NCBI RefSeq assembly: GCF_041260665.1
Contig: NZ_JBGCCT010000004.1
Span: 310,001 to 374,000, forward strand
From: Catenulispora sp. GP43
GTDB taxonomy: Bacteria > Actinomycetota > Actinomycetes > Streptomycetales > Catenulisporaceae
Length of the DNA stretch: 64,000 nucleotides
Direction of reading: 5' to 3'
This document shows, piece after piece, positions 30,677 through 38,912 of the stretch; within the stretch, counting starts at the first letter, position 1; every line of letters starts with the position of its first letter. Both the position numbers and the translations under genes were made by a program. The notes beneath the pieces are model-generated. The model searched no databases. It was not told the DNA's origin and saw only the letters and a program-made list of their open reading frames with translations.

Positions 30677-31258
30677 CTACGCCAGACCCAGCGCCTCGAC
30701 AACGAACCGCCGGACCTCGCTGAAGGACGGCGGTTCCTCGTCGCGCCCGGCGAAGACCAGCTGCACCGACCCCACCAGCATCAGGGTCTTGAGCTCGGGG
30801 TCGAGGGCGGCGGGGAGCCGGCCGAGCGTGCGCTCGGCGTCGAGGTAGCCGGCCACCATACGCGTGCCCTCGGTCAGCACCGGCAGGCCGGGGACGCCGG
30901 CCGCGCGCAGCCGGGCGCGCAGGCCGTCGCGGAAGGTCACCAGGGCGAGGACGTGCCGGGCCACCGAGCCGAAGAAGTCGGTCAGCGCCTCGGCCAGGTT
31001 GTCGGCCGGATCGCCGTGCCCGGCGCGCGCCCGCAGCCGCTGGTCCTGCTCGGCGACCCGCTGCGCCCGGTCGATGAGGTAGTCGGCGAGGAAGGCGTCG
31101 AAGTCGGCGAAGTGCCGGTGCAGCACGCCCTTGGCGACGCCGGCCTCCTCGGTGACCGCCCGGCTGGTCAGCGCGGCCGGCCCCGGGCCGAGCAAGACCC
31201 GCTCGGCGGCGTCGAAGAGCTGCTGGCGGGGGTCTCGGATGGCGATGCCGGTCGGCAC
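30677..31258 (-). CDS. TetR-family transcriptional regulator
   Basis: This 193-aa protein has a TetR helix-turn-helix in its first ~50 residues (LTSRAVTEEAGVAKGVLHRHFADFDAFL). The start is taken as GTG 31258, with GGAAGG upstream; the longer frame to 31408 would run through the operator repeats. Two 14-bp palindromes lie in the divergent region toward the methyltransferase gene, which it probably represses along with itself. Confidence 0.87.
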   Translation of the reverse strand: MPTGIAIRDPRQQLFDAAERVLLGPGPAALTSRAVTEEAGVAKGVLHRHFADFDAFLADYLIDRAQRVAEQDQRLRARAGHGDPADNLAEALTDFFGSVARHVLALVTFRDGLRARLRAAGVPGLPVLTEGTRMVAGYLDAERTLGRLPAALDPELKTLMLVGSVQLVFAGRDEEPPSFSEVRRFVVEALGLA

Positions 31259-31281
31259 GGCGGGTTCCTTCCGTGGACGAG

Positions 31282-31295
31282 TGGGCAGGCGCCCA
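31282..31295. promoter_or_regulatory. TetR operator site 1
   Basis: TGGGC-AGGC-GCCCA, a 5-bp inverted repeat in 14 bp. It is one of two sites spaced exactly 20 bp apart within a repeated 20-bp block. Confidence 0.65.
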
Positions 31296-31301
31296 TTAGA
31301 G

Positions 31302-31315
31302 TGGGCGAGCGCCCA
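31302..31315. promoter_or_regulatory. TetR operator site 2
   Basis: TGGGCG-AG-CGCCCA, a 6-bp inverted repeat in 14 bp. A further half-site (GAGTGGGC) follows at 31319-31326. Confidence 0.65.
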
Positions 31316-31352
31316 TTGGAGTGGGCACATGGTCACTGTAGCTGGAGACACC

Positions 31353-32210
31353 GTGTCTGAGCAGCCCCGCGAGCCGAACGCCGAGCCGAACGCCGAACCC
31401 GCCGCCACGCCGAGCGCCGAACCCCACCAGCCGCCCTCCCCACCTGCCGGCAGCGCGGTCTCCGCCTCCTTCGGCGAGGACCCGGCCCGCTACGACCGCG
31501 CCCGCCCCGACTACCCGCGCGCGCTGATCGACCGCATCGTCGGCGGGCAGCCCGCGCGCACCGTGCTCGACGTCGGCTGCGGCACCGGCATCGTGGCCCG
31601 CCAGCTCCAGGCCGCCGGGTGCGCGGTCACCGGCGTCGAACCGGATGCGCGGATGGCGGCGTTCGCGGCGGAGCGCGGGGTGGCTGTCGAGGTCGCGACC
31701 TTCGAGGACTGGGATCCGGCGGCCCGGCTCTTCGACACCCTGACCGCCGGCATGACCTGGCACTGGGTCGACGCGGCGACCGGTGCCGCGCAGGCGGCGC
31801 GGGTGCTGCGCCCCGGCGGCCGGATCGCGCTGTTCTGGAACGCCTTCCAGGTCCCGCCGCAGCTCGCCGAGGCCTTCGCCCGGGTCTACGCCGAGATCCT
31901 GCCGGAGCACCCGATGTACCAGCACGGCGTGCGGGCCGGCAAAGAGGTCTACGCACCGCTGCTCACCAGCACCGCCGACCGGCTGCGCGACGCCGGATTC
32001 GAGCAGGTCGAGCACTGGCGCGACGAGTGGAAGCGCACGTACACCCGCGCCGAGTGGCTGGACCTGTTCCCCACGTTCGGCGGCCACGCGCTGCTGCCGC
32101 GCGCGACCGTGGCCGCGTTGCAGGAGGCGATCGGGGCCGAGGTGGACGCGGTCGGCGGGGAGTTCGAGGTCGAATACGCGACCGTGACCGTCGCGGCCAT
32201 CCGCAGCTGA
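31353..32210 (+). CDS. Class I SAM-dependent methyltransferase
   Basis: This 285-aa protein has a Pro/Glu-rich N-terminal stretch and then a UbiE/methyltransferase-11-type fold: motif I VLDVGCGTGIVARQL, VEPDARM acidic loop, and the WHWVDAATGAAQAARVLRPGG motif of the small-molecule methyltransferases. The GTG at 31353 with GGAGA upstream is preferred; an ATG at 31329 is possible. It is divergent from the TetR gene. Substrate not evident. Confidence 0.85.
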   Translation: MSEQPREPNAEPNAEPAATPSAEPHQPPSPPAGSAVSASFGEDPARYDRARPDYPRALIDRIVGGQPARTVLDVGCGTGIVARQLQAAGCAVTGVEPDARMAAFAAERGVAVEVATFEDWDPAARLFDTLTAGMTWHWVDAATGAAQAARVLRPGGRIALFWNAFQVPPQLAEAFARVYAEILPEHPMYQHGVRAGKEVYAPLLTSTADRLRDAGFEQVEHWRDEWKRTYTRAEWLDLFPTFGGHALLPRATVAALQEAIGAEVDAVGGEFEVEYATVTVAAIRS

Positions 32211-32249
32211 CCACACGCCATCCCGACTGTACTCGGCGTGGATACCAGA

Positions 32250-33548
32250 TCAGCGGCGCAGTGCTTCCACCGGCTCGATCCGAGCCGCGCGCAAAGCTGG
32301 ATATGCGCCCGCCAGCAACCCGACGAGCGCGCCGATCAAGGGTGCGGGCAGCACAGTGACAGGGTTCAGAATCGCAGTCCAGTCTTTGACGAGGGCGACG
32401 ACCACGACGCCGCCGACGCCGAAGGCGGTCCCCAACAAGCCGCCGAGCGCGCCGACGGCGGTCGACTCGGTGAGGAACTGCGCCGCGATGTGCCGCGGTC
32501 GGGCTCCCAAACTGCGACGGAGGCCGATTTCACCGGTACGTTCGATCACCGACACCAGCGTCGTGTTCGCGATGCCGACGGCACCGATCACCAGCGTAAT
32601 GCCCGCCAGCAAAAGGAACAGGCTGTTGATGTCTTTGGTGACGTGGTCCTTGAGACTGTGAGGATCCGGCGGCGGGACAACCGTGAAGCGGTTCGGATGC
32701 TCGGGTGACAGCGCAAGCGCGGCCTGGGAAGCGACGAGCGGCGCCGCACCGAGCTTGGTCTGCACCAACATGCCCGCCGGGCTGTCTGATGACGGGGCGC
32801 CGAAATCCTTCTCAGCCGTACCAGCCGGAATGATCGCACCGAGGAGGAGCTCGGGCTCGCGCTCCAAGTCGGAAATGATGCCGACCACCAGGTAGGGAAC
32901 ACCGTTGATGAAGACTGCGGGTTGGGCGGTCAACCGGGAGACGCCCAGGCGGCGGGCCGCTGAATCGGAGAGGACGACCACGTGCTCGCCGCGGTGCTCG
33001 GTAAACGCGTCGAACAGACGGCCCTGCTCGATCGTCGGGCCCATCGCCGCCACGGCGTCGGGGGAGGCTGCGTAGACCGGAATCGGATCGCCCCCACCGT
33101 CCTGCCCGTCCGCGATGCTCGGTGGGTTGGCCGCGACAGGAATATCGCGATTCCCCGGCCGCTCAAGCTTCCACCACACGCCGGCGTGGACCACGCCGTT
33201 CAGGCGCTCGATGCGGGCGTCGGCGTCCGGCGGGAAGTCGTAGCGGACTTGGCCGTCGATGGTGCTGCCGACCAGGGCTGGATCGCCCGAGTCGGTGATG
33301 TCGACCTGAGTTGCGGACAGCACGGAAAAAGCCGAGGAGACCTGCCCGCCGGCGGTCGAGGTCAGGCCGAGGATCACGACGAACGAGCCCACGCCCAGCA
33401 CCGTGCCGAGCATCGTCAGCAGCGTGCGCGCGGGACGCTGCACCAGGCCGGCCAGGGCCTCGGAGCCGAGTTCCCGGATCCGGAGGCGAGAAGGTGCGAC
33501 ATCCTGAACGGCCACTGAGCGCCGTGTTCCAGAAAGGTCAGAGGACAT
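32250..33548 (-). CDS. MacB-type ABC exporter permease (FtsX domain)
   Basis: This 432-aa protein has an N-terminal membrane helix (about 38-60), a MacB periplasmic core domain (about 65-290), then three transmembrane helices of the FtsX domain ending [11 protein letters not shown]. MacB-like permeases act as mechanotransmission exporters with an adaptor protein. It is the last gene of the 37.6-32.2 kb leftward cluster and overlaps the ATPase by 11 bp. Base composition is less GC-rich than in flanking genes. Confidence 0.88.
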   Translation of the reverse strand: MSSDLSGTRRSVAVQDVAPSRLRIRELGSEALAGLVQRPARTLLTMLGTVLGVGSFVVILGLTSTAGGQVSSAFSVLSATQVDITDSGDPALVGSTIDGQVRYDFPPDADARIERLNGVVHAGVWWKLERPGNRDIPVAANPPSIADGQDGGGDPIPVYAASPDAVAAMGPTIEQGRLFDAFTEHRGEHVVVLSDSAARRLGVSRLTAQPAVFINGVPYLVVGIISDLEREPELLLGAIIPAGTAEKDFGAPSSDSPAGMLVQTKLGAAPLVASQAALALSPEHPNRFTVVPPPDPHSLKDHVTKDINSLFLLLAGITLVIGAVGIANTTLVSVIERTGEIGLRRSLGARPRHIAAQFLTESTAVGALGGLLGTAFGVGGVVVVALVKDWTAILNPVTVLPAPLIGALVGLLAGAYPALRAARIEPVEALRR

Positions 33549-34302
33549 CGGCCACCGTCGCCACCGGTATCTGTTCGCTTACCAAGCCATCGTGGATCGC
33601 CAGCACCCGGCAGGCCCTGGCGGCTACGAGCGGGTCGTGGGTGATGACCAGCAGGGTCAGCCCACCTGTGACGAGCTCGTCCAGAAGGTTGAGCACAGCC
33701 TCGGCGGTCGCGGAGTCCAGATTGCCTGTCGGCTCGTCGGCTAAAAGCAAAGTCGGCTGCTTCACCAACGCGCGAGCAATCGCGACGCGCTGCCGCTCAC
33801 CGCCGGACAAGGTGGACGGCAGCGCGGCCAACCGGTGCCCGAGCCCCACTTTCCGCAGGGCGCTGACCGCATCGGCGCGGCGTTCGGCTTTGCTGCGGCG
33901 ATCGGTATAGAGCTGCGCCAGCATGACGTTCTCCACGGCAGTACGGTGCGGCATCAGGTGAAACGCCTGGAAGACGAAGCCGATCCGGCGGCCACGTATA
34001 GCGGTGCGATCCCGCTCCGGCAGGCGCGCAACGTCGATTCCGTTCAGCAGGTACTCACCGGAGGTAGGGCGGTCCAGAAGCCCCAGCACGTTCATCAGCG
34101 TCGACTTGCCCGAACCTGATGGGCCGATGATGGCCACGTGCTCCCCGCCGACTACCTGGAGAGTGGTAGGACGGAGAGCGACCACCGGCGGAGGACCCGG
34201 ATACGTCCGGGCGACGCCCCGGAGATCCAGAACTGGCGGGGAGTCCTCGGCCTCGACGGCCGCAACGGTCCCTTCCATCATGAGCGCCTTCGGATTGCTC
34301 AC
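33538..34302 (-). CDS. MacB/LolD-type ABC exporter ATPase
   Basis: This 254-aa ATPase has Walker [10 protein letters not shown], signature [15 protein letters not shown], Walker [13 protein letters not shown] and the H-loop VITHDP. The [10 protein letters not shown] sequence is characteristic of the MacB/LolD/FtsE group. It overlaps the adaptor gene by 4 nt and the permease gene by 11 bp. Confidence 0.9.
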   Translation of the reverse strand: MSNPKALMMEGTVAAVEAEDSPPVLDLRGVARTYPGPPPVVALRPTTLQVVGGEHVAIIGPSGSGKSTLMNVLGLLDRPTSGEYLLNGIDVARLPERDRTAIRGRRIGFVFQAFHLMPHRTAVENVMLAQLYTDRRSKAERRADAVSALRKVGLGHRLAALPSTLSGGERQRVAIARALVKQPTLLLADEPTGNLDSATAEAVLNLLDELVTGGLTLLVITHDPLVAARACRVLAIHDGLVSEQIPVATVADVL

Positions 34303-36032
34303 CGCTGAGCCTGTCCGATGACGACGTTGTCGCCTGCCCGCAGGCCGTTCGGATCAACCGGGGTCACCTGGACATCGCCATCGGCACTGCCCCCTGCGGT
34401 CACAAGCATTTTCTGCTGAGTCCCATCCGCCCTGACCACGGTGACTGAGGCCTGCCCATCGGCACCCGTTGACACCGCAGACAGCGGCACCGCCAAAACC
34501 GCACCCGCGGTCGCCGCCTGTGCGATCGTGACTCGCACGTCCTGCCCGGCCCAGGCCGCCGACAGCGGCGTGACCGGAGTCATGACCAGCGGATACCCGG
34601 GCGTTGTCTGAGCGCCCGGACTCGAAACGGTCTGTCCGGCGTTCCCGCTTCCCTGGGCCACCCCCTGCGGATCAGCGTCTGGGGACGCGACAGCCCCCTG
34701 CGGATTGGCGTCCGAAGGTGCGGCCCCGTTATTGAGCGGACCGATGCTGGACACCGTCCCCGCCGCCTGCTGGTCTCCCAGTGCCTCAGCATCCAACTGC
34801 ACCGACATCCCGGGCTTCACCAAACCATTCTGGCCCGGCTGAAGCACCGAATCGACCACCAGCGCCCCGGATTCAAGCGTGAGCAAAGACCCGGATACGG
34901 CCTGACCGAGGCCGGCGGTCAGCTTGGTCGCGCGGACCGGGAACGAGGGCACGAAGACGACCTCCGAAGCAGGGACCATCGCACCCGTCGATGCCACAAG
35001 GTCCGACTGCGCCCTGGTTGCTTTGTCGAGATCCTGAACGGCGTAATCATACGAAATCTGGGCGGTCGCCTTCGCGTCCCGCGCAGCCTGAACAGGGCTG
35101 TCGCCGTGCGCGGCCGCCGTGCTCGGTCCTGGTACCGGGGCACCTGGCGTCCTACCCGGGCTGGTCGGCGACACTGGACCACCCGGTCTGGACGGGGTCG
35201 ACGCCACTGCCGCGACGGCGTCGGCAAGCTCGTCGGTCGCCTTCTGAAGCGCCAGCTTGTCAGCGGCGACCGTACGCTGCGCCGTTGTCACCGCATCGGC
35301 GGCTGCCTGCAGAGCCTGCCGGTCGCCCGCGTCGTTCGGTCCACCAGTTGTCGGCACCGGGTATCCGATGTGCTGGTAGAACGCTGCGACAGCGGACTTT
35401 GTGTCGGGCCCGAAGTGCCCGCGGACGTCGCGCGCAGCAGAGAAGCCCAGTTGGCTCAACGCGTCCTGGAGCTGTGCCACGTCACTCCCGTCCATACCGG
35501 GCTTGAGGTCTCGGTAGGCGGGCACCAGCCCGCCCAACGCGATGATCGGACGACCGGATACCTCGATCAACACGTGCCCGGCTCGGATCTCGTCCCCGGC
35601 CTTGGTCGTCACTTTCGACACCACGAGGACCCCGCTGGACGTCCCGGATCCCCCAGACCGGGGCGTCACCGCGATCTCGCCCCCAGCCACGACCATCCCG
35701 CGCACGATCACCGTGTTCTGCAGGACTGTGCTGAGCACGGGCGCGGTCAGCACGGACGGGGTCGGCGCCCTCGTCTCGGCCGCCTGCTCGGCAGGGGACT
35801 TCACGTACGCCGAAGCCGCCAGACCGCCGGCGGCGATCAGCGCCGCGACCAGCGCCGCAACCAGGAACAACCGTTGTCGGCGAATGGTCTTCGACAGAAC
35901 GGCGAGCGTGGTGTCCGAGATGTCGTCGGGCATCGACGAGCTTGTCGGGTCAGACATACGAGGTTCAGCATCCAAGGTGTGCGGGTTTCGACGTGCCGCG
36001 CGGAACGCGCGGGCCAACGCCCGGGCAATCAT
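34299..36032 (-). CDS. Membrane-fusion adaptor with peptidoglycan-binding domain
   Basis: This 577-aa HlyD/MacA-like adaptor has one transmembrane helix (about 54-76), a biotinyl-lipoyl half (about 100-165), a PG_binding_1 domain at 176-222 (LKPGMDGSDVAQLQDALSQLGF), helical hairpin segments with Ala/Asp repeats at about 240-275 and 315-345, and a C-terminal beta-barrel region. In a Gram-positive cell it would link the exporter to the cell wall. An alternative start is the ATG at 35957. It follows the lipoprotein gene by 28 bp. Confidence 0.82.
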   Translation of the reverse strand: MIARALARAFRAARRNPHTLDAEPRMSDPTSSSMPDDISDTTLAVLSKTIRRQRLFLVAALVAALIAAGGLAASAYVKSPAEQAAETRAPTPSVLTAPVLSTVLQNTVIVRGMVVAGGEIAVTPRSGGSGTSSGVLVVSKVTTKAGDEIRAGHVLIEVSGRPIIALGGLVPAYRDLKPGMDGSDVAQLQDALSQLGFSAARDVRGHFGPDTKSAVAAFYQHIGYPVPTTGGPNDAGDRQALQAAADAVTTAQRTVAADKLALQKATDELADAVAAVASTPSRPGGPVSPTSPGRTPGAPVPGPSTAAAHGDSPVQAARDAKATAQISYDYAVQDLDKATRAQSDLVASTGAMVPASEVVFVPSFPVRATKLTAGLGQAVSGSLLTLESGALVVDSVLQPGQNGLVKPGMSVQLDAEALGDQQAAGTVSSIGPLNNGAAPSDANPQGAVASPDADPQGVAQGSGNAGQTVSSPGAQTTPGYPLVMTPVTPLSAAWAGQDVRVTIAQAATAGAVLAVPLSAVSTGADGQASVTVVRADGTQQKMLVTAGGSADGDVQVTPVDPNGLRAGDNVVIGQAQR

Positions 36033-36060
36033 CGCCGTATGCCACGACGGCCTTCGCGCC

Positions 36061-37029
36061 CTAACAGGCGCCCGAGCAAGTGGCGACCACCTTCGCGGCG
36101 TTGGCCAGTTGGCCGTTCTCCCAGTCCTTGATGGCTTTCAGCTGGGTGGCGTGGTCAGTGATCGCCTGATTCTCATAGCTTTGATAGACGCCTGCGATCA
36201 CGTTCACCAGGTTCGTCTTTTGTTTGCACTTCACATCAGCAACCGCGACGGCGACCTCGGACGACGTCGGTACCGCACTGCCCCATCGCCGATCCCCCGC
36301 CGCGTCCTTGGGCGTCGCATACGAGAAACCCATGCTCTTCATACAGTCGCTCCACGCACTGTTCGCCACGCGGATCTGAGGGCTCTCGTTCTGAGCCCGC
36401 ACTGCGAGCTGGAAACGGAGGTCGCCGACGAAATTGGCGTCCTGTGCGGTCTGCCCTTGGCTGAGCTTCGCCGTGGCGGAGCCGATACATCCGCCCGGCG
36501 GCACCATCTGACCATTGACGTAACCGGTCTTGGAACCCTGCAGAACAACCACCTCGGCGGGATCCTGAGTCGGCATCGCGCCCGTGCCTGATTGGCCCGT
36601 GCCCGATTGGTTCGACGCCGAAGACCCGGTCATGGGCGCGTGGTAGCCGAACCGGCTGGCCGCCTCCAACTGGGTCGGCCGAAACCAGGCCAACGGGCTC
36701 TGCGCATCCGCCGAAACAGCCTGCGGCACGGAGCCGGCAGACGACGCGGGATAGCCGAACCGTTCCATGCACGTCGCGATGAGGAAATGTTTCGCGTCAT
36801 TGAGGGTGGCCGTCTGCGCCGACGTCATGATGTAGGCATCGAGTGGCAGAGACAGCACCGTTCCCTGGCTGCCGTCGGCGGCAGCCAGATCGACTGCCGG
36901 GGCCGCCGTGATCTGCGGGTACAGGGGCCCCTTGCCCGATGACGTCGATGGCTGGGCGGCGGAGTCTCCGCAGCCCGCGAGCACAGCCGTCGCGGCCAGG
37001 GCGGCAGTCACGATGCCAACGATTCTCAT
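36061..37029 (-). CDS. Lipoprotein of the exporter cluster, function unknown
   Basis: This 322-aa protein begins with a lipoprotein signal peptide (MRIVGIVTAALAATAVLAGC, lipobox LAG-C20). The mature part holds several further Cys, including the CMERFGY and CMKSMGFSY motifs and a terminal ATCSGAC, so disulfides are likely on the outer face of the membrane. A TTG three codons upstream could also start it. No enzyme motif is visible. Position between the secreted protein and the adaptor suggests it is part of the same system. Confidence 0.75.
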   Translation of the reverse strand: MRIVGIVTAALAATAVLAGCGDSAAQPSTSSGKGPLYPQITAAPAVDLAAADGSQGTVLSLPLDAYIMTSAQTATLNDAKHFLIATCMERFGYPASSAGSVPQAVSADAQSPLAWFRPTQLEAASRFGYHAPMTGSSASNQSGTGQSGTGAMPTQDPAEVVVLQGSKTGYVNGQMVPPGGCIGSATAKLSQGQTAQDANFVGDLRFQLAVRAQNESPQIRVANSAWSDCMKSMGFSYATPKDAAGDRRWGSAVPTSSEVAVAVADVKCKQKTNLVNVIAGVYQSYENQAITDHATQLKAIKDWENGQLANAAKVVATCSGAC

Positions 37030-37134
37030 CTGTCCCAATCACTTTTCTCATGGTTGTTCACTTCGAAAACCAGCGTCTGCCACCGCAGTGGAATAAGCGG
37101 CGGATCACCGACTGGCAATCCGCCGTCGACTGGG

Positions 37135-37608
37135 TCAGTTACATGCGCCGCCAGCCCAGTTGTAGGACATCAGGTTGTTCTTATACGGTGAGCTCATCAA
37201 GTTGTGGCTGTTCTCCGGCGCAGTGGTGAAGGGCGGGTACCCAGCGCCGTTGCAGTACGAGTTGATCCACCCGTTGAACGTCATGTAGGCCGAGTAGTTC
37301 GCAGTCGAAGCATCGTTGTTGCCCAGCGGATCACCATTGCTGAAGTATTCGCCGTTGGCTGTCGGGGTGTCATCCGAGCCACAAGTACCTCCCCCACAAC
37401 CTTCTCCAGTCCAGATCCAGAAGGAACCGCCTCCATAATTTGAGTTTTCAAATACACATCCGGCTCCCACCGTCCGCGGGCAAGGAGATGAAGTCTCCGC
37501 CTCAGACCTGGGTGCATTCACCAACAGACCACCGAGCACCACGGAAAGTGCGATCAGCAGTATGGCAATCGGATGCCTCGCTCGGACACGGCTTGCGTAC
37601 GTCTCCAA
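37135..37608 (-). CDS. Secreted six-cysteine protein, possible exporter cargo
   Basis: This 157-aa protein has a Sec signal peptide: basic n-region, hydrophobic 13-30, likely cleavage after SEA37. The mature ~120 residues are rich in Asn, Gly, Ser, Tyr and Trp and hold exactly six Cys (43, 51, 71, 76, 119, 156). GAGCVFENSNYGGGSFW vaguely recalls the crystallin/I36 inhibitor-type fold. The start is TTG at 37608 with AAGGG upstream. Codon use is much less GC-rich than in neighbours, which suggests transfer. It heads the leftward cluster with the lipoprotein and exporter genes. Confidence 0.7.
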   Translation of the reverse strand: METYASRVRARHPIAILLIALSVVLGGLLVNAPRSEAETSSPCPRTVGAGCVFENSNYGGGSFWIWTGEGCGGGTCGSDDTPTANGEYFSNGDPLGNNDASTANYSAYMTFNGWINSYCNGAGYPPFTTAPENSHNLMSSPYKNNLMSYNWAGGACN

Positions 37609-38080
37609 CGGTGTAACCCTTCTCTTCCTCGCGCCAGAAGCCGGCCGCGGGCGACCGGCGTATACGAGCCCTGACTCAACAGGCAGGGCTCCGTGACCGT
37701 CAAGATCGGCGGGCCTCGCCCGCTCGCCGGTGGCTCAGAACCATGACCCGCGAAACGGCGGAGTGCCCCCACCCCTGGATGATCTTGATGGGCCGGCGCG
37801 AGACCGTCCACTCGCAGCACCCTGACACCATCGGCGCATTCCGGCCGGTCGGCACGCCAGGCGGGCGATGCCCGGCCTCGTGGTGGATATGGACGCCTCG
37901 ACCGTCATCCGCCACTCGGAGAAGGCCTACCGGACCGTCACCGGGGAGCACCTCAACGTCACTGAGAAAGCCGATCTGGACCGGGCTCCGCAGTACGCGA
38001 GACATCAAGGTGCAGTGACCGTGCGAATTCACTCGTCGGCTGCGGATCGCGCGATGTCCACGCGAACGGCGATCGCGCCC
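37609..38080. other. Gene-poor stretch with a possible IS1380-like transposase fragment
   Basis: These 472 bp hold no intact gene. At 37666-37691 an 8-bp inverted repeat (GAGCCCTG/CAGGGCTC) lies upstream of the secreted-protein gene. On the plus strand at about 37868-37930 a frame reads LVVDMDASTVIRHSEKA, which resembles the catalytic DxDATLVTAHSEKE segment of IS1380-family transposases, but similarity does not extend far on either side. It may be a decayed insertion sequence marking the island border. Confidence 0.3.
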
Positions 38081-38902
38081 TCAGCGCCCAGCCAGCGCCG
38101 CTTCCCCAGCGGCCCGCATCTCCGCCACCGGCGCCGGCACCCGCCCGGTCATCAGCTCCACCTGCAGCACCGCCTGGTGCACCAGCAGGTCCAGCCCGCC
38201 GAGCACGGCGCCGCCACGGTCCGCCCACGCGGCGGCGAGCGGCGTCGGCCAGGGGTGGTAGAGCACGTCGAACAGGGTCCCCGGGGACGCCGGAACCGAC
38301 GCCGCGAGGCCGTCCGTCGCGCCGGCCGGCGTCGTGCTGATCACGAGCTCGCCCTCGAACGCCGCCGCGGCCTGGTCCCAGTCCCGGATCCGCACCGCGG
38401 TGCCGACCGCCTCGGCGATCGCGTGCACCTCGGCGTCGCGGGCCCGGTTCCGGATGTAGATCTCGACTTCGCCCTTCGCGATCCCGGACAGGGCCGACAG
38501 CGCCGAGGACGCCGTCGCGCCCGCGCCCAGCACCGCCGCCGACACCGCCTCCGTCACGCCGCGCTCGGCCAGGGCGTTGACCAGGCCGGGGACGTCGGTG
38601 TTGGTGCCGGTGCGCGAGCCGTCCGCGGTGAACAGCACCGTGTTCACCGCCTCCACCGCCCGCGCCGTCGCGCTCACCTCGTCCAGCAGCGGGATCACCG
38701 CGCGCTTGAGGGGCATGGTCAGCGACAGACCGGCCCACGAGGCGTCGAGCCCGGACAGGAAGTCCGGGAGCGACGCCTCGTCGACCTCGTGCGCGTCGTA
38801 GGTCCAGTCGGTCAGGCCGAGCGCGGCGTACGCGGCCCGGTGCAGGACCGGGGAAAGCGAGTGCGCGATCGGCGAGCCGAGGACGGCGGCGTGGCGAGTC
38901 AG
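38081..38902 (-). CDS. aroE: Shikimate 5-dehydrogenase, apparent CTG start
   Basis: This 273-aa enzyme reduces dehydroshikimate with NADPH. GSPIAHSLSPVLHRAAY at the N-terminus, NTDVPG, the nucleotide loop VLGAGATASS and GLDLLVHQ near the end are intact. An ATG exists only at 38716, inside the substrate domain, and would remove the conserved SLSP motif and substrate Lys region. Upstream in frame there is no ATG, GTG or TTG before a stop codon, but CTG at 38902 has GAGGAG 6 nt ahead and lies 11 bp after the mltG stop. CTG initiation is therefore the best reading. Confidence 0.88.
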   Translation of the reverse strand: MTRHAAVLGSPIAHSLSPVLHRAAYAALGLTDWTYDAHEVDEASLPDFLSGLDASWAGLSLTMPLKRAVIPLLDEVSATARAVEAVNTVLFTADGSRTGTNTDVPGLVNALAERGVTEAVSAAVLGAGATASSALSALSGIAKGEVEIYIRNRARDAEVHAIAEAVGTAVRIRDWDQAAAAFEGELVISTTPAGATDGLAASVPASPGTLFDVLYHPWPTPLAAAWADRGGAVLGGLDLLVHQAVLQVELMTGRVPAPVAEMRAAGEAALAGR

Positions 38903-38912
38903 CTTCGGCTCC

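Noticed and set aside
32215-32246. Terminator between the methyltransferase and permease genes
   Set aside because: Only a 6-bp inverted repeat with a long loop is present.
38081-38716. aroE starting at ATG 38716
   Set aside because: That would delete the first 62 residues, including the conserved substrate-binding SLSP motif.
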